A stretch of 64,000 nt of DNA from Spodoptera frugiperda (lineage: Eukaryota; Arthropoda; Insecta; Lepidoptera; Noctuidae), in the NCBI RefSeq assembly GCF_023101765.2, contig NC_064220.1, positions 2,170,001 through 2,234,000 on the forward strand, read 5' to 3'. A model generated the notes under the pieces. It made no database searches and was not told the origin of the DNA. It saw nothing but the letters and a program-made list of their open reading frames with translations. A program made the translations under genes and the position numbers. How positions within the stretch are numbered: the stretch's first letter is position 1; the number at the start of each line of letters is the position of its first letter. Positions 57,101-64,000 of this stretch are shown here, piece by piece.

Positions 57101-59664
57101 GTCAAATAATAATAAACCTTGTAGGCATCATTAACCGGCTTCAAATAAAAGGAGGTTCTCAATCATACATACATACAGGTTTGACCTATATGTATGTAAG
57201 TTTCTGCACGATTATCTCGCGTTTAGCTGAACTGATTTTGATGCGGTTTTCAGTATAGTTTTTTTTTTATTTGGGATAAGATTTTAAGTATATAACCCGA
57301 CTTAAAACAGTGGAGCCATCAGACCATCACAGAAGGGGGGCCTAGAAGGGCCGATGCCGACCCGGAGCTGCGGACTACCTAGCAGATTATCGGATCTCCG
57401 GCTCGAAAAGCAGGATTAGGAACGTGATAGTTTTTAATCAGTCAAGTTCATCAGTTCAAGAGTCTGACACGCCCTCTCGGCTCGCCAAAGGCGGGAGAAG
57501 TCATAGGATGATTTGATTTCCCCAACAAAAACAAAAACACCATAGATAGAGCAATTAAAAATAGTTTTAGTTTTTAAAACTAATTTAGAACAAAAACTTC
57601 ACCATAAAGAAACACAATAGGAATTTCTGAGACGCCTCAAATAGTTAATCTACATTAAAGTATTAAGGAACTCGGCCTTTAGCCCATAAAACGGTCTCAT
57701 TAGTGACGTAACAACTCGATTCACAATACAAAGTGTCGCTGAGCCGGCAGCCATTATTTTTAGATCTGTTAAGAAGCTGCATCTTTTCTGGTTCATTGTT
57801 TTATTTTACTAAATTAATCGGTCACGCTTTTATCTGATCTTGTTTTAACAATACTGGTTTACCTTGAATTATTTATTGTAGTGTTATCAAAGTTAGATAA
57901 TTAGCAATACGCCGTGATTATGTAAATAATAAATGATATTTATTTTTGTAAATAGGTTATAAAATAACACTTTTACACATCAATATAGTTAAGTATAGTT
58001 TGATGTGAAAGTGGATTAACACAATTGTAGGTACATATATTAGAGATACACATCTCCTTAGGGATGTGCCGTAACAGACGTTGTATCGTGGGGGCTCCGG
58101 AGCTGGTCTATTAGAGGACCCGGTGCCCCTTACAGGTGTTGAGGGTGGCCACCGGGGTGGTATTAGTGAGGTAAAAATCCCACACTCCCTAGTCTTTTAT
58201 CCCCAGAAAGCTAGGCGCCTTTGGAAGGTTTCTCCCCGTTATAAAAAAAGGTACATATATTACGATTATAAACTTTTTCATAAATATAGTATGAAATTGC
58301 AAAAAGAGCTTCTTTGCTTCAAAAATATTAACCTAGAAAGATTGATAATGACCAAAATTAGGCTGCTTAGAAAGTTTTGAGTGTATAAAAATACGTATCA
58401 GTGTGTGTACATTGAGCGATGAAAACGGCCCAGATATCGATAATATGGACATGTATTGTATTACCAGAAAGAGAAAACAAAACTAAAGTATATAATAAAA
58501 AGTTTAAACTATCGAGAAACAACGCTTGCCTTGTGTTTCGTTATGTAGATGAGCGAGATTCCCGGAGGGACATATTCCGAATCCCCGATTCCCCAACGAC
58601 CCTTAAATCCCTAAACCCTAAAAGGCCGGCAACGCACTTGTAACGCCTCTGGTGTTTCGGGTGTCCATGGGCGGCGGCGATTGCTCACCATCATCGGATG
58701 ATCCGTCAGCTCGTTTACCGGCTTATACTTTATACCATAAAAAGACGCACTTTATTCGTTTTTATTGATGCGTTAGATCTTATTAGATCCCAATGGATCT
58801 TATACTAAGATAATAATATTGCACAGTCTAGTACTGTAGTCAATAGCAACCACGTGTTGAAGAAGCCATATAAACGTTAAATTACGCGTAGTAGGTGTTA
58901 GTGTCACTGTGAGCTGTTTAACCCTTTATCACATGTACAGTGGTATGCATCACTGCCTCGCGCGTAGTAGAAATTACCAAGTACACACAATCCATATATA
59001 GATTTTTTTTGTAAATGTTTCTTTTCGTAATAGATTGTTGTGATTTTTTATGAAGAATAAAAGAATTGATAGTAATAAAAATAGCATAAAATAGTTAAGC
59101 TATAAGTTATTACTATGTATCTGGAACTCCAAGACGGATACAGAGGGCTTAGTACAAGTTTGTTTTTCGTCTAAAGATATCGATTCATTCGCGCTGGCCA
59201 ATGAGAGCGTTGATCGCGCTCTCATTTCGATTTCGTTCAAGGTAAAGCAAACTCATACTAAGGGAACAGGATGATTTTACAAGTACGAGAAACTATACCT
59301 ATCGGAACAGATTAAGAAGAAAGTGACCTCCTTACAAAATCGGATCACGTTTGAGAAATCTCTAGATATACTAGTCAAGTATCATCATTCCAAAACAAAA
59401 GAAACAAACCTCTTGAAACGCAATTAATACCACACAGTATTTATTACTCATAAATGATGAGTGAGTAAAAAAATCGTATCAAACCATGCAAAAAAAAACT
59501 TAACAAAGCAAAAGTAAACATATATAATGTACTAACTTGTTGAAGGTGTTATGTAGGTTGTGTGCGGGCTGCGAGAGGTCGATGTTGATCGGCTTGGACG
59601 GCGCGTGGTCCATCGACGACCGGCCCGACACCTCCGATGCGAGGGTCACGTCTAAGTCTTCCAG
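42071..59664 (-). CDS. SxIP-motif, Ser/Pro-rich protein, 3' eleven exons (unnamed host gene)
   Basis: I joined eleven minus-strand exons by GT-AG sites: 59537-59664, 55419-55594, 53549-54573, 48704-48821, 47881-48183, 47017-47124, 46295-46461, 45719-45838, 44597-44653, 42746-42842 and 42071-42180. Every junction keeps phase, giving 802 residues ending in TAA. The N-terminus is missing, since the first exon opens mid-frame without an ATG. The protein is low-complexity and rich in Ser/Pro, with no enzyme domain or membrane segment. Two PPSLVSS blocks sit at residues 69-75 and 149-155, and the C-terminal third is basic and proline-rich. SRIP (616-619) and SRLP (792-795) match the SxIP class of motifs that bind EB1 at microtubule plus ends. 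A microtubule or cytoskeletal adaptor role is inference. I do not recognise the orthologue. Most introns contain a transposon, including a whole Harbinger element. Confidence 0.8.
42261..42550 (-). mobile_element. tRNA-derived SINE family D, copy 3, in the last intron
   Basis: Minus-strand head GACTGCCTCGTTGGTGAGTG with a duplicated B-box region (GGTTCGATTTCCCG and GGTTCGATTCCCAG), then the family body and CATTGTGCACCCCTGCC. It lies between host exons 10 and 11. Confidence 0.75.
42746..42842 (-). CDS. Host gene exon 10
   Basis: Acceptor GTTACAG|CCGCCT and donor CCTG|GTGAGT. It encodes PPASRPYSIATTAPLRVGVA and RPTSGPIPKQNP, basic and proline-rich. Confidence 0.75.
43863..43895. repeat. Perfect 15-bp-arm hairpin
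   Basis: AATAATTGAAATGCA, a 3-base loop, then TGCATTTCAATTATT. It lies in a host-gene intron. A larger element around it is not obvious. Confidence 0.65.
44597..44653 (-). CDS. Host gene exon 9 (57-bp microexon)
   Basis: Acceptor ATGACAG|CTCCGT and donor TTACCT|GTGAGT bound a 19-codon symmetric exon, LRATAGSGVPVSMRNHHLP. Small and in frame on both sides, it is a candidate for alternative splicing. Confidence 0.65.
45260..45444. mobile_element. 185-bp MITE with TTA target duplication
   Basis: The ends AGGTAAGCGTCCACAGGCCC and the complement AGGTAAGCGTCTACAGGCCC form terminal inverted repeats of about 30 bp. TTA occurs directly on both sides (45257-45259 and 45445-45447), as expected for PIF/Harbinger or related superfamilies. 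The interior holds many ATGCG/CGATGCG repeats. It is non-coding and lies between host exons 8 and 9. Confidence 0.75.
45719..45838 (-). CDS. Host gene exon 8
   Basis: 120 bp, phase 0 at both ends, so it could be skipped without a frameshift. Acceptor ATTACAG|AAATTAG and donor GAGAC|GTAAGT. It encodes KLEDKTASKTEIPPTPALVR then QGTETLRRERPQSQLVAPRD. Confidence 0.75.
46098..46133 (+). repeat. Short lepidopteran repeat fragment
   Basis: GAGAACCTCCTTTTTTGAAG then TCGGTTAA. The same motif occurs reversed at 57,131 (TTAACCGGCTTCAAATAAAA, GGAGGTTCTCAATC). Confidence 0.5.
46295..46461 (-). CDS. Host gene exon 7
   Basis: GC-rich exon between acceptor TAAACAG|GCGGGC and donor CACCAC|GTACGT. It encodes GQIPAATSGLARGALGGRGI and TRRAVYASNPALSPTASAPP, ending THH. 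The plus-strand frame at 46,323 is its shadow. Confidence 0.75.
47017..47124 (-). CDS. Host gene exon 6 with the SRIP motif
   Basis: Acceptor TTATAG|CTTCATATG and donor CCTG|GTAAGA. It encodes SYGSMVPPAGVPRKTSLPTS and KLRQYSSHRELSRIP. The S-R-I-P in a basic, Ser/Pro-rich setting fits an EB-binding SxIP motif. Confidence 0.75.
47230..47367. mobile_element. Hairpin MITE, family M copy 1
   Basis: The ends ACCCTTAGTATGAGTTTGCT and the complement ACCCTTAGTAAGAGTTTGCT are near-perfect. An inner inverted repeat (TTCGGCGCTCTGATT against AATCAGAGCGCCGAA) makes almost the whole 138 bp a stem. It is intronic to the host gene, 106 bp beyond exon 6 on its 5' side. Confidence 0.75.
47606..47745. mobile_element. 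Hairpin MITE, family M copy 2
   Basis: Begins ACCCTTAGTACGAGTTTGCT and carries the same inner repeat (CGGCGCTCTGATTGG and CCAATCAGAGCGCCG). The right terminal repeat is diverged or replaced. It lies in the same intron as copy 1, 240 bp away, in the same orientation. Confidence 0.7.
47881..48183 (-). CDS. Host gene exon 5
   Basis: 303 bp between acceptor CATTGCAG|GCCCAC and donor GCTG|GTAAGT. The product includes RPQIASTPLMSLRKGSKNDL, a Ser/Thr-rich centre, and a basic end (KKSVKRDIMAGKASPEKK). The CGC codon formed with exon 4 confirms the phase. The open frame on the opposite strand (47,907-48,314) is its shadow. Confidence 0.8.
48422..48606 (+). mobile_element. tRNA-derived SINE family C, best copy
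   Basis: An A-box-like head (GGTTGGCGCGGTGTCAGGGC), CTAGCTGCCGCGCAAC, then a deletion where the B-box should be. The body follows: AACAACTCTTTGTGTGGTCC, GTGCATGTGAACTTGTATGT, and the end AAATCCTAGTGTGGGGCAAC. It lies between host exons 4 and 5. Confidence 0.75.
48704..48821 (-). CDS. Host gene exon 4
   Basis: Acceptor ACTTTCAG|GAGTGG and donor ACAC|GTAAGA. It encodes EWGSQERAMVGSSESTDTGT followed by a Ser/Pro-Asp stretch (SSSSPPDSVPDHVPTHDT). It is separated from exon 3 by the intron that carries the Harbinger transposon. Confidence 0.75.
49092..49107 (+). repeat. Left terminal inverted repeat of the Harbinger element
   Basis: CGGTCTTACTAATAAA, exact complement of the right end. A further A-T pair just outside also matches. 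Confidence 0.85.
49349..50410 (+). CDS. Harbinger DDE transposase (HARBI1-like nuclease), intact
   Basis: Single-exon frame of 353 residues from the first in-frame ATG at 49,349; the frame is open from 49,298 but without an upstream ATG. A 6-codon ATG frame (49,320-49,340) precedes it. A helix-turn-helix-like segment (GMSQQSITVVCRRVAVALAK) lies around residues 102-122. The DDE_Tnp_4 nuclease core follows: VVGAIDCTHIKIKK with D157, STHDSRIF with D208, LLGDAGYGL with D233, and RNPIERCFGVWKQRFRCL with E269. The catalytic D157-D233-E269 triad is complete and the length is normal for the family. It is expected to cut and rejoin DNA at the terminal repeats, needing its Myb-like partner for nuclear entry and end recognition. 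Animal HARBI1 proteins descend from this family, but the terminal repeats here argue for a transposon gene. Confidence 0.95.
   Translation: MDYLHYFDYLRHFDTLEMEDEEPPRKKKVYKTRFDPFSLEEDEFRSKYRFTKKYVKYVVDLIREDIKQTKKGGGISVELQVCTALRVWARQEVQDDAADIHGMSQQSITVVCRRVAVALAKRAAQFIYMPRTLEEEEVVMAGFRSICGFRHVVGAIDCTHIKIKKVGGDNAQYYINRKGVSSINVQVVCDSKLQIRDIVAHWRGSTHDSRIFRESRIRQRFENGEFHGRLLGDAGYGLTNYLFTPVQNPNNIKEESYNKAHILTRNPIERCFGVWKQRFRCLLHGFSVSLENAKTYLVALAVLHNIAMKMGENAEIEIFETGNQPPPLHQEQRQAADNTTGQIARQLFIRTYF
50515..50716 (+). mobile_element. LINE 3' tail inside the Harbinger element
   Basis: GATTGAAAAAGAGTAACCTA, TGGTGTTTCTTGCTCGTTCT, TCTCTATAGGAATCTACACT, TGACGTTCAAAAGTGCCTTC, and the end GAAATAAATAACTTTGACTT. 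I recall this as the 3' end of a common lepidopteran non-LTR retrotransposon. It is 5'-truncated without coding sequence, and falls in the gap between the transposase stop and the 3' end of the Myb-like gene. Confidence 0.7.
50737..52903 (-). CDS. Harbinger Myb/SANT-like DNA-binding protein, six exons
   Basis: Exons 52832-52903 (ATG at 52,903), 52634-52743, 51956-52190, 51499-51624, 51002-51073 and 50737-50925 join in phase with GT-AG sites to 267 residues ending in TGA. Residues 11-15 (KKRKR) resemble a nuclear localisation signal. W19, W55 and W79 give the spaced tryptophans of a Myb/SANT-like (trihelix-type) domain spanning about 17-95, followed by the conserved TGGG at 100-103. An acidic middle and a C-terminal coiled-coil-like helix (RAEHELRLKNLELQNILLQT) complete it. 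In characterised Harbinger elements this second protein binds the transposon ends and carries the transposase into the nucleus. The weakest site is the exon 4 donor (GAAGGG|GTTTGT). Without it the frame would stop 11 codons later. Intron 2 carries a SINE. Confidence 0.8.
52220..52463 (-). mobile_element. tRNA-derived SINE family D, copy 4, in an intron of the Myb-like gene
   Basis: Minus strand: GTCGAGTGGTCGCAAGTGTG (A-box), GGTCTCGGGTTCAATTCCCG (B-box), the family body (GGCTTTTTTCGGTTCTTCGA, CTATTACATGGGACTTATAA), and the end CCCCTTCGGGGATAAAAAGC. It lies in intron 2 of the Harbinger Myb-like gene, in the same orientation as that gene, and leaves the splice sites intact. Confidence 0.85.
53357..53372 (-). 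repeat. Right terminal inverted repeat of the Harbinger element
   Basis: TTTATTAGTAAGACCG. A second, internal TACTAATAAACA-like copy lies about 80 bp inside (near 53,269-53,281), so the end region contains a partial repeat of the terminal motif. Confidence 0.85.
53549..54573 (-). CDS. Host gene exon 3 (largest)
   Basis: 1,025 bp without a stop between acceptor CTTCCAG|GTCTTCC and donor TTCGG|GTACGT. It holds the second PPSLVSS block, an acidic/basic middle, a short helical stretch (KQELNEIIQARQKLSLARKA) and TPKRNATFKKLSPKASAM, which contains likely proline-directed phosphorylation sites. The open frame runs past both splice sites, so boundaries rest on phase agreement with exons 2 and 4. Confidence 0.8.
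55308..55365 (+). mobile_element. LINE 3' tail fragment
   Basis: GTGATTGAAAAAGAGCTATG then GAGTTTCTTGCTCTTTTTTC. A short relative of the tail at 50,515-50,716, close to host exon 2. Confidence 0.55.
55419..55594 (-). CDS. Host gene exon 2
   Basis: Acceptor TTGCAG|GGGTCTAAC and donor TTCAG|GTGAGA. It contributes GLTNMLNERPSLNMYQSGES and the first PPSLVSS block, then a Ser-rich region ending SMPSHKDSG. The entry base completes the AAG codon of the preceding exon, supporting the junction. Confidence 0.75.
55748..55925. mobile_element. MITE with about 58-bp terminal inverted repeats
   Basis: The left arm 55748-55805 (AAAAATCACGGTTTATTCAC, TATTAATGGAGAAATCTCTA, CTAGTTTCGAGTCAC) pairs with 55866-55925, with a few mismatches and indels. 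The 60-bp centre is GC-rich, with CATCATGAGCAGCGTGCGCA. It is non-coding and lies in the host intron between exons 1 and 2. No certain target duplication. Confidence 0.75.
56546..56685 (-). repeat. Interspersed repeat family A, copy 7
   Basis: Minus-strand copy: GGGGGAAAATCATCCAATGA, GGGCGAGGCGAGAGGTATAT, ACCACCCCGTTCCTACTACT. It is in the host intron between exons 1 and 2. Confidence 0.7.
57131..57262 (-). repeat. Lepidopteran repeat fragment (AACCGGCTTCAAA type)
   Basis: TTAACCGGCTTCAAATAAAA, GGAGGTTCTCAATCATACAT, GCTGAACTGATTTTGATGCG. It shares its start with the fragment at 46,098. The source element is not identified. Confidence 0.5.
57363..57524 (+). repeat. Interspersed repeat family A, copy 8
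   Basis: CGGAGCTGCGGACTACCTAG, GGCTCGAAAAGCAGGATTAG, CGCCCTCTCGGCTCGCCAAA, GGCGGGAGAAGTCATAGGAT. Preceded by GGGGGGCCTAGAAGGGCCGA, which may belong to the element. Confidence 0.75.
58084..58230. repeat. GC-rich insertion of unknown family
   Basis: GGGGGCTCCGGAGCTGGTCT, GGTGTTGAGGGTGGCCACCG and CCAGAAAGCTAGGCGCCTTT stand out from the AT-rich intron. The open frame at 58,081-58,380 covers it, but has no splice support. I suspect a LINE or SINE fragment. Confidence 0.35.
58540..58730 (-). repeat. Interspersed repeat family B, copy 4
   Basis: Reverse copy: CGAATCCCCGATTCCCCAAC, GACCCTTAAATCCCTAAACC, AGGCCGGCAACGCACTTGTA, GTTTCGGGTGTCCATGGGCG. Confidence 0.75.
59145..59264. mobile_element. Hairpin MITE, family M copy 3
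   Basis: The left end GGGCTTAGTACAAGTTTGTT is diverged, and the right end is TAAAGCAAACTCATACTAAG followed by GG. The centre has TCATTCGCGCTGGCCAATGA and GAGCGTTGATCGCGCTCTC. It is in the host intron, 270 bp from exon 1 on its 3' side. Confidence 0.65.
59537..59664 (-). CDS. Host gene exon 1 of those visible
   Basis: The acceptor TATTACAG|CTGGAAGAC and donor AACAA|GTTAGT bound 128 bp coding for LEDLDVTLASEVSGRSSMDH through HNLHNTFN, plus two bases of the next codon. It is acidic, then Ser-rich. There is no ATG at the start, so upstream exons must exist; I could not find them before 64,000. Confidence 0.7.
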
Positions 59665-62600
59665 CTGTAATATAAAACAATATTATGATATGATAAGTTA
59701 CATATAGAAGTGGCACATCTATCGACGATCAAATCAACGGACGAGGTCATAAAATCCTCATTATTTATGTTTTTCGGCTGCAATAGCAGCGCGACTGTCA
59801 CCGCGACGTGTGTCGCGGAATGCTACTCATGAATATAAGCCTCTAGCATAGCTTCAAATTGGCCGAGTTCCTCGTCAAATAGATACATGAGTAAGCCGAA
59901 AAACATAATGCGCAAATGAAATGCAAAATCCATTTCTTACAAACTCGATTCAAGTTCAATACAATAGAGTCCATTATCTTACATCTGTGTAATTTTAGAA
60001 ACCTACTACTATCATATCTACAGCGAATCATTAAAACCGAAAATCTCAATAATACTGATGCTCTTGCTACCACTTACTAAGTAAACCATGTTCTCCTTTA
60101 GACGTTACTATCAATTTAATTCTAAAGTAACAAGACAAAAAAGTCTTGACAATGTGAGTACAACCTAATAGTACTCACAATAAAGTCTCATTACGTTTGT
60201 GATCCGTTTCACACCTGTGCTTACGTAATTCGCTTTCCGCTATATTTTAGCGCGACACGCCATGTCCACATACGTCACTAGATTACGTCAGGATTGCACT
60301 TATTTTATAAAAATCGTCAGAATCTCTATATTTAGAGGCGAGGATTACTGTATTGAAGGTCTCCACATCGATGAAACGAGAAAATAATGTTCCTGCATTA
60401 GCTGGTACGCCCACACTACGCATTTTTGCGTGTTGAGTTATTCTTTCAAAGGATTTAGGTACTGGCGCCACCGTCGTTTTTGGCATCAGTCAAGAACTTT
60501 AAAAACTCTTTTTAGTAGCAACTTAATAATAATATTAAACTGCAGCATCCTCAAGTTCCGGTGTACTACGTACATAGCAAACTATGAAAACTTCGACCAA
60601 CATCTGAATAGGCTAACGTTAGATGGTTGGATCAAGGACCTGATGCAGAAAGCCAGACACTTCTGGACACGGTGTGTATTATCCAGAAATACCTATCTCT
60701 TGAGCCCTGACCGTAGCTTGTATTTTTTTGAAGAGCCTTGTTTTTTTTTATAATTAAATATTTAAAAATGTATTAAACAAGTATAGTAAATAAATAAATG
60801 AACCATAAAATATTAAACTGAAACATCCTCAAGTTGGTGTACTATGTACATAGTGTCTGCTTATATTTATATGTACGTAATGTGACGTCTATATTTGAAG
60901 AACAAGGTCATACTTCGCAGAATCTATCTCAAGTCAATCACGACGAGGCGGTTATCAAGTTTACCGTTAAATTCTACTTTGAACTTTAGTAGACGGTCAT
61001 CAAATCTATATAAGGAAACTACATTAGACATTTGAAGAAACAAATACGATTACTATAAGATTTCTAATTGAAAAAAGAAAACAATATATTTTGGTTAAAA
61101 AGAGGTCAATCTGAGTCAGTCGTTGACTGAGTTTAAGCGATCCAAAATCGAGATCATAATCACTTTAAGAAGACAAGAATTAAAAAAATATATGATCTTT
61201 CCTTTTCCAAAGACGTAGACATGTGAGTTTGCAAGCAATCGCGAAGAACAAAAACTCGTGAAGATCTATTTGTCACTCATTAACATGGTAATTAAAAATT
61301 CTAACGCTCTTACTTGCACAAATGACCTCATTTGACATTCAAAATCAAACTATCTCTCTCGTATTTTCTCCGAAGTTAATATATAGGTTAGGTCTATTGC
61401 ATTAACTGTCGTACTCAGAGTCATTTTATTTTTACTTAAACTATTCCTTAGTAACGATTTTGTTCCGGACTCGGTTAAGAAACCATTAAATGACTGAATG
61501 GAGTACGGCGGTGGATCCATTTTTAAAATTAATTCTATGGAGTTTCTGACAATAACTTAATCGATGCAGAGATTTTGGATGAGATCATACATTATTTCGA
61601 CCGTTAGACTATATTATTAAACCGTGCAGTGTATCATAGTTAAGTCTTACTATCGTTTTCATCCTACCTGTAGTTATCATTATACACCGATCCGGTAAAT
61701 CAAGTCCGCTTTGTTGCGTGATGTCAAAAGCCGTTTGGACTCCGGTTATTGCATGTCTATGAAGCCGTTACGGGAGCAACAAGTATAGTTACCTATAGAT
61801 CAAGTTTACTAGTGTCATCCGTAGATGCTAAACTTGCAAATCATAGTGAAAGACTTTCACTTTGCTTTTGGTTAAAGATAACCGTGTTTCAATTTTAAGA
61901 TCACGTTTAGGATAGAGATTTAAATCTTGAAATGGCGATAAGCGATAAAACCGTTGAAGATAAATCCTTCGCTACTGGCCAAGGTGTTAAACATAGTCCA
62001 AATTACTGGAACCTTATCGTATAATACTGTAACAATTCCCGACTCCAGACTAACAATTAACCTTTCTCTCGAGTTGAAACTCCGACTTCGTGCTAATAAA
62101 TTGCAAAATGCAAATATGCACTTAATTAAAACAGCAATACCGGAACCCTTCCTATTCCCATATCTGAATATTAAAGGCATCTACGTTACCGCATGCATTT
62201 TGCCAGTAAATACCGGTATATCGCCCGAATACTGAAAGGCTACTCAATTTTAAGTTGTACTTAAATATCGTGCTATCTCTGTCATATTATAAAGAATTGA
62301 TAGGGACAGAACTAGTTTTGGGAGCGACTTAAAATTGAGTAACGTTTGTGTATTCGGACATATACTACCTACTTGGTAAGCAGCGTCCATTAATCAGGTT
62401 ACAAGTAGGCCACTAAGACTGAGCCTATCTAGCTTACATACAACGGCTATCGACCGCAATATGAAAGCCTGTGTAGGATTGACTTAATGGTTATTGTAGG
62501 ACGTGTAATAATAATAAACTTTAATGGCTTTCCTTTAGAGAATAGTTTCATATGGCACTGCTATGGAAAGTGGAAGAAGAATAACTATGGCTTTGGGTTC

Positions 62601-62749
62601 TTTCCCTTCGGAGTCTTTTAGAAATTCGACTGCCAAAGTTCTAGTACAAATATGTCTCATTTTCTAATTTGGACTGCCAATGCCTGTCTATTTAGTCTAT
62701 GTTCAGTAGTTGACGTCTTGTCGCTGATGACAATGAAGAATTTATTTAA
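59665..62749. other. Intron or 5' flank of the host gene, non-coding as read
   Basis: No further minus-strand exon could be joined upstream of 59,664. A 46-bp sequence ending CTACGTACATAG occurs twice (60,531-60,577 and 60,809-60,853). The frames at 60,283, 60,430 and 61,920-62,235 lack splice or domain support. Confidence 0.4.
60531..60853 (+). repeat. Pair of 45-bp direct repeats
   Basis: ATATTAAACTGCAGCATCCT then CAAGTTCCGGTGTACTACGT at 60,531 recurs as ATATTAAACTGAAACATCCT then CAAGTTGGTGTACTATGT at 60,809, with about 230 bp between. Confidence 0.55.
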
Positions 62750-62893
62750 GGAGGGTTTATCATCCAATGACTTCTCCCGCCATGGGCGAGGCGAGAGGGA
62801 GTGTCAGACTCTTACTGACTAAAAACCAACCCGTGCCTACTCCTGCTTTTCGAGCCAGAGCCCAGGTAAACCCGCTAGGTAGTCCGCAGCTCT
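62750..62893 (-). repeat. Interspersed repeat family A, copy 9
   Basis: Minus-strand copy: CATCCAATGACTTCTCCCGC, GGGCGAGGCGAGAGGGAGTG, TTTCGAGCCAGAGCCCAGGT, CGCTAGGTAGTCCGCAGCTC. The frame at 62,767-62,994 is a translation of it. Confidence 0.75.
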
Positions 62894-64000
62894 GGAATGA
62901 TGAAGAACTTGGACTGTCTCTGCTCTCTGAGTTACTAGTATTGCAATCCCTAGTGAATTACTGGATCACGTTTTCAAGCAACAAAACTGTTTAGCTAGCT
63001 GTCCTGGCTAAGCAATAAGGTAGACAAGGTAGGTACGTGCTGTATCTACTAACGCTTTGTGTGACCAAATCATGTTATCTACGTTAAAAACATTACTTTC
63101 AATATCATTTTAGGGCACGCTTTTAAGTGATATGGTGCAAAATACTTCATAATTCTCTGTTGCAACCAAGCAGAATAAAGGATGATATTTTTGCAATTCT
63201 CTGCAACTACATTCTTTATCATATTCTCGTTAAAATGACTCATACTGTCGGTAGACATTTATTTTTATTTACAATCCTAGAGATAATCATATTTGCAACC
63301 TTTCTTTGTGTCACCCATCCCAATTTCAGTATAAACATCTGAATGAATCACCCTGTTGTTTATTTTCTATACATTATTAGTCCTCTCAAGGTCATTCGCT
63401 ACTAAATGCGTTCTTCAATCCTCTTGTACATAACTACATAACAAAGTATGTTAATGTACTACGGACTGACTTAATACTCGTCCAGTTTAGCACGTGATTC
63501 GAATGTCATTATTCTTATTGGAATTTAAGTGGGACATGCACACGCATCGTAATTGAATTGTGAGGACAATTTTACATATGAATTGATAGGATCGTCTGTG
63601 GACTTTTTATTGACAGATTGACAACTACGATATCTTTGCAGTAGAATTATAAATTGAATGTAACGAACTGTTGATTTGCCACAATGTGTCTACGACATGT
63701 TTATGTCCCCGATATTTGCAATATATTTATATATGCCCGATATTGCTATAGGTACAATTTCAGACATTTTGATAATGCTTAGTCCAACCCAGAAGCATCA
63801 ATCTTTTTAATTACTCAATGTCACTAATGAAGTCCACATCCAACGTGTTATAGCAAATCATTCTATTAAATAGAAGACAAAACAGCAAAATCCGGGCATA
63901 ACTTAATGACATTGCTAGACGGGACAAACGAAGACTAAATGTAAGCAATCCACAAATCTCTTAAATAAACTCATTGTTATTATTTTAATAACATAAACTT
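62894..64000. other. Non-coding tract at the window edge
   Basis: AT-rich sequence with no exon, RNA gene or repeat that I can support. Confidence 0.4.

Noticed and set aside
60430..60753. 107-codon plus-strand frame resembling a transposase fragment
   Set aside because: The stretch DGWIKDLMQKARHFWTR looked protein-like, but no catalytic motif is present and the frame spans a directly repeated non-coding sequence.
1..64000. Prokaryotic features (operons, CRISPR, phage)
   Set aside because: No ribosome-binding-site-led gene runs and no regularly spaced repeats. Introns and SINEs show eukaryotic DNA.

Overview
The window looks like nuclear DNA of a moth or butterfly, probably a noctuoid moth. 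This rests on AT-rich sequence, GT-AG introns and several interspersed repeats that I recall as lepidopteran: two tRNA-derived SINE families, LINE 3' tails, and two very frequent unnamed repeats called families A and B here. It does not look bacterial or viral. I see no operon, CRISPR array, rRNA or functional tRNA gene.

Layout. About 1-42,070 is gene-poor. It holds degenerate repeats, a 602-bp foldback element (11,520-12,121), a perfect 34-bp-arm hairpin (16,091-16,176), a hAT-type MITE with an 8-bp target duplication (36,462-36,740), a GC-rich island (6,405-6,580) and a few weak exon candidates. From 59,664 down to 42,071 on the minus strand lies the 3' part of one host gene. I joined eleven exons with GT-AG sites and matching phases at every junction into 802 residues ending in TAA. 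The product is serine/proline-rich with a basic C-terminus, and carries SRIP and SRLP motifs of the kind that bind microtubule plus-end EB proteins. I cannot name it. Its 5' end is not recognisable here and probably lies beyond 64,000.

The third intron from the 5' side (48,822-53,548) is almost filled by a PIF/Harbinger DNA transposon at 49,092-53,372. It has 16-bp perfect terminal inverted repeats and imperfect CAA/TAA target sites. On the plus strand it carries an intact DDE transposase; on the minus strand, a six-exon Myb/SANT-like gene that I joined to 267 residues. Both proteins are expected to be needed for transposition. A LINE tail sits between the two genes and a SINE sits inside an intron of the Myb-like gene, so the element has been hit twice without losing either frame.

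Most other introns of the host gene also hold a small transposon: SINEs, a 185-bp MITE with TTA duplications, and three members of a hairpin MITE family. The region 59,665-64,000 is non-coding as far as I can see. The most interesting objects are the apparently complete Harbinger element, the unnamed SxIP protein it sits in, the foldback element, and an exon-like segment at 15,981-16,090.
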